Source: Euleptes europaea (Eukaryota > Chordata > Lepidosauria > Squamata > Sphaerodactylidae). Taken from it: a stretch of 64,000 bases of DNA. Where the stretch lies: NCBI RefSeq assembly GCF_029931775.1, contig NC_079312.1, positions 60,516,333 through 60,580,332 on the forward strand, given 5' to 3'. Each line of letters begins with the position of its first letter. Positions within the stretch are counted from its first letter, which is position 1. The notes beneath the pieces were generated by a model. It was not told where the DNA came from and did no database searches. It saw only the letters and a list, made by a program, of their open reading frames with translations. Of this stretch, positions 56,661 through 64,000 are shown piece by piece. The position numbers were made by a program, and so were the translations under genes.

Positions 56661-59504
56661 ATTACCATCTAAACAGGGCACAGTAGCAAGTTGCATTTTG
56701 TCCTGTCTCCTGTTTCCAGAAAAGACATGCAGCTAAAAAGTTTTTCTTTGCCATTGCCACTAAACACTAACAAGTGCAATCCTATGCAGAGTAACTCCAG
56801 TCTAAGTCCATTGAAATGAATGGGCTTAGACTGGAGTCACTCTCCCTAGGATTGTTCTGTCAGTGACCTCTAAGCTCAGCTAGATCTGAAGTCATAGAAA
56901 GCATGACCCATATAAGATTACTATTCTAAGCCCAAAGCTCAAAATGTTTTCATGTTCATATTGCAGTATTAAAATTAATCTTTTAAATCAGACAAAAGTA
57001 GTGCCTTGACTACTTGTGTTCTAGTCCTTCGTAGTCTTCGTAGCTTCATTGAGGTCATCTTACATAGGTGCAAGTAATCCTGTATGCCTGTATTTGAAAC
57101 AAGACAACTTAAATTGTATTGGAGACCTTGTGGTCAGAGGTAAGACTGATGATATGTATTACAGGATTCTCTTGTATGTTAATGTTTTCTTAATATGAAG
57201 TTGTGCGTAAACCACAAATAAGTGTATACAAACTTGGTCAGCAGTTGAAGAAGTCTAGAGAATAGGTGTGGTTTAAATGGCGCTCTAGATAGACGTAGCG
57301 GTGGGAAAAGCATATGAATCGAAGGTGGCATTGGATGTTTACTGTTAGACATGTTGAACAGGATGGAAGGACTTGGAACAACTTGTTTTGCTTTTGAGGG
57401 ATGTGCTTTTAGAACTTATGCAGGTAGGTGAATGATTTGTATATCCAAATTGGTAATACTAAAATGGCTTTTGTGGTGAACAAGCTTGATAAATATTAGT
57501 TCTCATAGGTAGACTAAAATTTTGGTTGGCATGCATGCACAGGCACAGTAAAAATCTGTGCAGGCTAGCAGCTTTGGACTTGCATGTAAGACTACATTGA
57601 AAGTTATTGACTTGAACTTCGAAGAGCAAGGTCAGAAGGAGAATAGAGCTGGAAAAAAGGTCTTTGAGCTATTGAACCAACAAGAGAAACATGAATGATC
57701 CTTCTTCCCCAGCATGTGTAGCTGTTTCTGGTTGAGGGGTATAATCTTTTTTTAGAGTGCAACTTGTAGAAAGATTGATTTTAAAGAGATTTAATTTACT
57801 TTCCCTGTATTTAGCCACTAATGTAATTTAATGCCAAGATCAGTTTGGCAAGCAAAAGGGCTTTTCAAGGAAGTGACATAAAAAAGGCATGTTTCCAAAG
57901 TGGATGAAATGTTGGGGTTGATAGAGCATGGTGGCAATGTAGGCAGATGTAATGGTACAAATACTTTTCTTCTGAACTTCAAACCTTTTATATATCTATG
58001 GGCTCTTGTTTAACTAGCTGGTTAACTACACACAAGAGTATATAGGTTGAAGTCAGTTTTTTCCGGAACCTGATCTTAGTCCCATGTAGCTTCATCCAAG
58101 TAAGTGGTTAAGAAGTTTATGGTTTGGCATATGCATAGCCTGGCTTAGATGTTTCTAAGTAAAAATGTTTCATATGTATCCCTGATAGCCTTGCTTTAGG
58201 CATACTTGTATATGCAGTGTGAGGGACTGGTTTTCCATTTTGGCTCCTGGTATATCTAAGGTGGCAGGACTTGTGGACTTCTTCCACAGCTTTGTTTAAG
58301 ATGAATGCTGAGGGTATCCCTCTTGTGACTGTTTTGTGTGACATCCTGTAACAGTAATAAACAGAGATGGGGTAGCCTTGAGGCAGGGGAAACAGATGAA
58401 TCTCCATTCCGTTTCTTTTTAAAAAGGGAGGGGGCTGCCAGATATGTATGCCAATGAAGAAGAAATGCACAGCTTTTAATTTTTAAATGTTCAAAATAAT
58501 TTTGGAGTTCTTGCTCATCACTAATTAAATTACAAAATATACAGTAGATACCAATACAATCACATCTGCACAATTCCTGTAGGAATGAATGTGTTATCTG
58601 GTGGAAGAACTGTATTGTATTAGTTACCGAGATCCTGTGTTCAGGTGCTCAAAAGTGCAATATTTCTAAAAGCACCAATCTGATGGAAGATGTAGTGAAA
58701 TAAAATATTTGTGGACTGGAAGCTGATCCAGGAAAAATCAGTTTGAGATCTCTATTCCTCCAAGGAAGGTTATGTTTTAAGAGCAACTTGAAATTCAGTA
58801 AAAATTAAATGCCTAGTGGTTTAATAATCTTTGCACAGGCATTTCTCTGCCCTTGCAACAGGGACCTAAAATTTTGTCAACAGAATCTGAACATTGATTT
58901 TCACTTTCAAAAGAAGTTTGAGTCCTCTTAGGCGTACTTGGTCCAATATCTTAGGTAACTGGCCCATACCCCACAAATGCCACTATCCATATTTTACACC
59001 ATTCCTTTTTCCTGTTTTAAAATCAGGTCTAATTCTTAAAAGAGCTCAAACTATACATTAACCTTATTAGCTATATATAGAATTATAATTTGGAATCTAC
59101 AATGCAGCTTGCTTCAGTGAAAAATGTATGGAGTATGAAATCAGTTCCTTAATTCTATTATTCATGTAATGTATAAAAATTAGAACATTTCAAAATTTAG
59201 TATTAAATGTCACTAGCATAACTTTCTAACAAAGGCTGCCTTTGTGCCATCTAATAAATTATTGTGTTTTTGATCCACAGTCCATACACACCATTAGCAA
59301 CTTATTTATATTTTGTGTGCTTTGGTAATGTTGGGATCTTAGGTTTGATTTTTTTAAAGCTTTAAAATACAGTTCTTATAATAGTTCTGGATGATAAAAT
59401 GGGCTTGCTAGTATGCAACTGATGGGATAACTAATTATTACATATAAGCAAACACAACTTAGTATGAAGCAAAACAATAAGTCAAGCATTAAAACACCTA
59501 ATAA
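56661..59504. other. Intergenic region between TASOR and CCDC66
   Basis: AT-rich. Apart from the palindromic element at 56777-56854 no repeat or coding sequence is recognised. The open frame of 117 codons at 58117-58470 (minus) has no family resemblance. Confidence 0.5.
56777..56854. mobile_element. 78-bp palindromic (foldback) element
   Basis: CAATCCTATGCAGAGTAACT and CCAGTCTAAGTCCATTG on the left are mirrored by CAATCCTAGGGAGAGTGACT and CCAGTCTAAGCCCATT in the complement of the right. Nearly the whole unit folds into one hairpin. I recall similar short palindromes as common in squamate genomes. Confidence 0.8.
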
Positions 59505-59510
59505 TTTATT
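59505..59510 (-). other. CCDC66: Likely CCDC66 poly(A) signal
   Basis: AATAAA on the minus strand 255 bp after the CCDC66 stop codon. It is the first canonical hexamer downstream, apart from AT-rich variants. TASOR and CCDC66 transcripts would then converge but end about 2.8-3.2 kb apart, without overlap. Confidence 0.45.
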
Positions 59511-59764
59511 CCTCATGCCAAGAACACACATAAATTAGTTGTACAAATATTCCATGTAAACAAAACCACCTGCTATAGTGCTGTTTCCTTCTATATGAAT
59601 TCTCTGTTTCTGGAAATGTATCCTAAATATACAAAATGTAGTCAGTTATTCAAGCATCTCGGAAAAAAATTCCATACTGTTACACAGATATGGGTTATAA
59701 TTACAGTAGTAAGTACTATAAAGTGCCAACACAGCAAAATGTTCATGTATCAATCCTGGAATTT

Positions 59765-59851
59765 TTAAAATGGTGCAATAAAGTTCTCCTCCTGGCTTAT
59801 AATGCTTGGAATAAGGCATGTCTCCAATTCTTTCTGCTTCTGGAGGAGGCC
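59765..59851 (-). CDS. CCDC66: CCDC66 last coding exon (C-terminal 28 residues)
   Basis: Read on the minus strand, a pyrimidine-rich acceptor (ctttttccag) is followed by GLLQKQKELETCLIPSIISQ and EENFIAPF then TAA. Human CCDC66 ends, from memory, GLLQKQKELESSLLPLAENQ EESFGSSF, so length and spacing agree. CCDC66 is a coiled-coil centrosomal, ciliary and microtubule-associated protein; this piece is only its C-terminal tip. The tail-to-tail arrangement with TASOR is that known from human chromosome 3. A longer open frame in another phase over the same bases (SKHYKPGGELYCT...) has no family match. The preceding exon is not recognisable in the window and may lie beyond 64000. Confidence 0.87.
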   Translation of the reverse strand, partial: GLLQKQKELETCLIPSIISQEENFIAPF

Positions 59852-60616
59852 CTGGAAAAAGATGCACAAATTTATTTTACAAAAGTGATAAGCAGTTTAG
59901 GCAGTCACCACTTTTCATAGAACATATATAATTGTCTATCATTGCTAAAGAGAAATCTTCATAATGAGGAGCTCTTGCATTTATAAACATTCTGGTGCTA
60001 GAATTTTCTAGGTGTCAAGATATTACATAAAGTAGCTGGACAGGAGGGGAAAGGCAGCTGTACTAAAAAAAATAGTATCTCTTGAAAAGCAGGTGATGGC
60101 ATTCTTGTAGCATACCAAGAAGTCAGTGCATGGATGAGAAGTAGTAGCTGAAGTCAGTATTGGATTTATCTGGAAACAACTTTGTGTTAGAACATAGGGA
60201 AGTTCAGCCCCCAAACAAAATGGAATTATCTCTTTTCCTTTTTTTGAATAAATTAAAAAGGCAATTTGTTTAAGCTTACCAGTTTTAAGCTCTTATCAGT
60301 TCTGACTGTGTTATGTTTACCGTGTTAGGAGTTGGATGCTGTTTCAAACTAAATGAAAACCACTAAAACAACATTCAGATATCTAAAATTTTTGGCTGAA
60401 GGTGAAACACCAAAATTAGTACCTTCACCAAACTAACTTTAGTGGCCTAAACCTACCCCAAATAAATGCAGATAAACTTCATTGTTCGTTCATATGCTTG
60501 TTTTGATTGTTTGCTTAAAGTGAGCAGCTAAGAACAAAATATACATTAGTTGATTAAAGATGCAAAGTGTGGAACAAAAATGGCCTCTATCCCAAGGAAA
60601 GTCATAGTGGGGACTA

Positions 60617-61359
60617 CAGGCATACCTCGTTTTATTGTGCTTCATAGATATTGTGTTTTTTACAAATTGAAGTTTTGTGGCAACCCGGCGCCATTTTTCC
60701 AACGTCATGTGCTCACTTCGTGTGTGTCACATTACTAGCAACTAAGAATTGAAGTACATTGTGTTTTTTTTTTTTGAGCCTTGAGGGCAAAAGCCCTTAG
60801 GCCAGGAAGGTGCTGCGCCGGCGTTTGAGCCCTCTGCGCTGGTGCCCGGGCTACGTACGCCGGTGTTAGTGGCCCCAGCACTGGCGTGGAGGCCTGGATG
60901 CTGGTCACAGCCATGGCAGACCTGCCTGAGAATGTGTAAAGGCCTGCGCCAGCGTCCCAAAAGGCGTTCCCGGGGAGTTTCGGGGGGAGAAGCTGCTGTT
61001 AGGCAGCCTCCTGTCCCCGTTCGCCCCGGGTACGCTGGCGGTGAGAAGAGCGAGGCTGCACCTGCTTTTTACCAGGCACAGCCTCACGTTTCTCTATGGG
61101 GCGAAATGCCCCATTTAAAATTGTAAAAGCCTTTAAAAGGCTCTTTTTCAGTTTCTGGCATGGGTTAGGAGGTGCCACAGCGGCGCCTCCTCCCCGCCAT
61201 CCCCAAACAGCGAACTTTCAAGAATGCACTGTGAATATACTACAGTATAAACATAACTTTTATATGCATTGGGAAACTAAAAAATTCATGTGACTCGCTT
61301 TACTGCGATATTACTGTGTTGTCTGGAACTGAACCCACAATATCTCCGAAGTATGCCTG
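60617..61359 (+). mobile_element. Tigger1-like (pogo/Tc1-mariner) short element, split by a GC-rich repeat
   Basis: CAGGCATACCTCGTTTTATT at the left and, in complement, CAGGCATACTTCGGAGATAT at the right, flanked by TA at 60615-60616 and 61360-61361. Internal GTGGCAACCCGGCGCCATTT, CATGTGCTCACTTCGTGTG and TATGCATTGGGAAACTAAAA follow the mammalian Tigger1 ends closely from memory. The transposase-coding part is deleted. A 456-bp GC-rich element is inserted at 60775-61230. Confidence 0.9.
60775..61230. mobile_element. GC-rich inverted-repeat element, copy 3, nested in Tigger1-like element
   Basis: GAGCCTTGAGGGCAAAAGCC to CGAACTTTCAAGAATGCAC, about 456 bp. It shares AGTGGCCCCAGCACTGGCGT, AGGCAGCCTCCTGTCCCC, GAAATGCCCCATTTAAAATT and CGCCTCCTCCCCGCCATCCC with copy 2. 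The hairpin at 61052-61085 has seven-pair arms GAGGCTG and CAGCCTC and a diverged inner stem. Confidence 0.8.
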
Positions 61360-61361
61360 TA

Positions 61362-64000
61362 TTCCATTAGATGCTTGTCTTGCCAATGCAGTGTTTGGTC
61401 AAGTTAACAACTGCACTAGTAGAGAGATTATCTATAGGACATAAGATTGCTGCCATCCAACATTTATTTAACTGCTATGGTGCTATTAGCATAGATGTTT
61501 TATTTTCACAAATACTGGAGAATATTCTGAGTTCGGCCCAAAGAACCATGAGGAGAAAACCAGCTGCTAATGCTGTTCTGGGAATGGCACAAGAGTCCAC
61601 CATACAAAGCTATTACAGCTTCCTCAAGCAGAAGAATGTCTTGCATTTAAGTCCAGTTCAGACATAACATAAATTGATGTATTAACTATGGTTAGTTTGT
61701 GAAAGGGAGGGAAGGCAGTTTGGTATAGTCCAATCGCTGAAGCTAAGCAGGATTGGTACTTGAATGGGGGTACACCATGGAAGATTCTACAAAGGAAGGC
61801 AATTGGAAACCACCTCCGCTTCTCACTTGCCTTGAAAGCCCCTTGCTAAGGTCACACTAAGTTGGTTGTCACTTGACAGCACATACATCAGTACATTCAA
61901 TCCAGTTTAAAAACAATACAAATACTAAGATGACATACTACAGTTTCTGGTGCTCTCTTGTAAATTAGTTTGTGAAACCAGGATTCTGCTCGCATCCAAT
62001 TACTCAAATTCTGCCTTCCCAAGTGTAGCCAGGGAGTACGGGAGAGTGTCATCAGGGACCAAGCCAGGTCAGCATTCATACACCACAAACAATTATAAGG
62101 AATTACTGTGGCTACCAAATCAGTTTGGTCTCACATCCTGGCTTCATAGACTCTTAACTATATGTCACTGTGCCCTGCAGGCAATCGCACCAATAACAGT
62201 TAAACTATAGTTTTGCATTATGTTTGTAATGGGTCTCCACTTTTTTATTTTTCTTGCACAATACTTCAGCATGACCTATAAACATCTCTTCAGCCAATGG
62301 AAAACAGCTGCCTGTGGATTGGTACATTTTGGATACAACTGATGGTCACTGCTTCTTCATTTTCACCCCCTCCCATATGGAAACCCACACAGGAGAAGCC
62401 ACTTAATTGTGGATAGAGTCTAAGTTGCTTTTACATGTCATTACAAAATCCAATCACAATTTCCTTGCTGAACTATACTGCAATATCAGTCTTGGAATTT
62501 CAGTCAATTGTATAAATCCTAAAGTAATCCATGTCTTCATATAAAATACACCTAGGTTGGTATTCTATACAGCAAATCAACAGCTAATTTCTAAGAAGAT
62601 CTGAAGAATTCTTTATTTTGTTACAGTAGGGCTTATCTAGTTTGCTTATGCTTGAAATTGCTTCACTGAAGGGATTGTACTTTTAATCACAATACATGCA
62701 CATTAAAGTTCGCTGGTAATGCAATGCTGTAACTACAAACAATTCTGTTTCTGTAAGATACAAATAGGGCTAAGTATAAGACTGAACAGCCAAACAAATA
62801 TTTATTTGGGAGAACCATCCATAATGTTGGATGTGAAGCTATCATCAATGCTGTAGAATAATCAGGAAACACTGTTTTGGACAAGCACAAAAGAGGATTT
62901 TGAGTGTGGCAAGCAAAAATTTCCATGCGCTTGCTCTTCAAAGAACGAAGTTTACAGAAAAATAACTTTTAATTTGGAAAATTCCGTTGAAGCAATAAAA
63001 TCGCCAATTAGATAATTCTTTCCCAAGGTATGCAACCAGTAGCCTTTTAACTTAATGTGAAATTTGATAATATTCTTCCTGTTATGTGGTTTTTCTTGTT
63101 TTTATACACTTGGAAATTTAGTTACTGGAAAACTACCTAAAATAGTCTGTATACATAATCTTCATTCAAGGCTTTTCACCAATATTTGTATTTGAAGTGG
63201 ATACCCTTTGAAATTTTGAAGACCTCCAAGCCTACCTCTTACTCTTAACCAAGCTATGGATTAGTTGCCCACCATTTTAGTAATGTACCATCATTTGGAT
63301 AAGCCCAGTTAGTATTTAGTATGCACAGTATAGTATGCTGAATTCAGATTGTCTTTATTTTTCAACATCTTCTGAATTAAGTCAGTGATACACACATATC
63401 AGATGGCAAGCTTTCAATAAGTCCGTACAAATGCTCAATTTGCTGTCCTTTAGTGTATGGTCTTTTAATATAGAATCCTGCTTTGAAGTCCTGTTTCTAG
63501 AAGAGCCACATGTGCTGTGTTTCTTTGTTAAATAGGATTTTATATGCTTCTACCACATTTAATGAAGTAGTACGTTCTTTGATTTGTAAGACAAGCTATT
63601 GCTGATTTTACCTGGACATGATCTTCAATGTATTAGTTTGCCTGTCAAGCTACTTCAGGATTTTGTGGTTACCAATATATTAAATTCATTAGCAAACATA
63701 AAACACATTTTCTCAAACTGAAAAAGTACTTCAGTTTGATATTCATTAACTTCTGTGTTGCTCACCCTTCCTTCAAACTGGTCAGGGCAGCATATAAGAT
63801 TCTCACTCCATTTTACTTACACCATACCTGTCACATTGAGAAGAGCTAAAGAGAAGTAGGGATATACTTCTTTAACATGAAAATATTCTAACTCCTGCCT
63901 ATTTTCTGCAAACTTTAAAGGAGCAGGGTTCTTTGGAGGGTCTCTTTATTCCTGACAATATGGCAATACACTAGAGAAAAGAATTTTTAAGATATTGCAC
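61362..64000. other. CCDC66 intron or flanking DNA
   Basis: A 5S-headed SINE lies at 61705-61895. Otherwise AT-rich and unique-looking. I searched the minus strand for the CCDC66 exon expected before GLLQKQKELE (human RQQAILKGLSELRQ) and did not find it. Confidence 0.45.
61705..61895 (+). mobile_element. 5S-rRNA-derived SINE, + strand
   Basis: CTGAAGCTAAGCAGGATTGG and TACTTGAATGGGGGT retain the 5S head, and the tail AAGTTGGTTGTCACTTGACA GCACATAC the RTE-like end. More diverged than the copies at 14916 and 34969. Confidence 0.75.

Noticed and set aside
59646-59867. 73-codon minus-strand frame over the CCDC66 exon
   Set aside because: The other phase ends in the recognisable CCDC66 C-terminus, and this frame has no family match.
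60280-60348. Possible CCDC66 upstream exon with a gtaagc donor
   Set aside because: All frames stop before the donor or lack similarity to CCDC66.
63833-63894. Possible minus-strand exon reading RQELEYFHVKEVYPYF with AG/GT-like borders
   Set aside because: Does not match CCDC66 as I know it, and short open AG-GT stretches arise by chance.
1-64000. CRISPR array, bacterial operon or phage-like system
   Set aside because: Spliced vertebrate gene structure and squamate repeats throughout; no regular spacer repeats or prokaryotic gene organisation.

Overview
The window is vertebrate nuclear DNA, almost certainly from a squamate reptile (a lizard, perhaps a gecko; the species cannot be fixed by eye). 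The evidence is the repeat content: tRNA-derived Sauria-type SINEs, 5S-rRNA-headed SINEs with an RTE-type tail, tRNA-Ala-derived SINEs, BovB/RTE, CR1 and L2 LINE pieces, Penelope-like elements and several DNA transposon families.

One gene fills most of the window. TASOR (FAM208A), the scaffold of the HUSH silencing complex, runs on the + strand from a CpG-island promoter (about 3730-4900) and ATG 4237 to a stop at 56156-56158. I placed 24 coding exons. All splice phases join, giving an uninterrupted 1,678-codon protein, very close to the roughly 1,670 residues I recall for human TASOR. Just downstream, in tail-to-tail orientation, the last coding exon of CCDC66 is on the - strand (59765-59851). 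This is the neighbour order known from human 3p14.

Layout: 1-3700 is a composite repeat locus (a roughly 3-kb unit starting near 1 and again near 3058, a 500-bp purine tract, an LTR-like fossil and a Penelope fragment). 3730-4900 is the promoter and exon 1. 4607-55628 holds exons 2-24 separated by repeat-loaded introns. 56159-59764 is the TASOR 3' UTR and intergenic DNA. 59852-64000 is CCDC66 intron sequence or beyond, including a Tigger1-like element.

The accessory interest lies in the introns. Intron 17 carries a Tc1 transposon with intact TIRs, TA duplications and a full 339-codon frame whose second catalytic Asp reads Asn. Tigger1-like and Tigger2-like short elements closely resemble mammalian families. 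A GC-rich repeat that I cannot name occurs three times and carries a conserved 34-nt hairpin. A hAT-type element has a GC-rich interior. Penelope elements show inverted ends, a 12-bp target duplication, a GIY-YIG reading frame and hammerhead-ribozyme-like cores. An inverted repeat with arms of about 140 bp lies in intron 15, and there are several young tandem duplications. That the gene for a transposon-silencing scaffold is itself full of transposons is an observation, not evidence of regulation.
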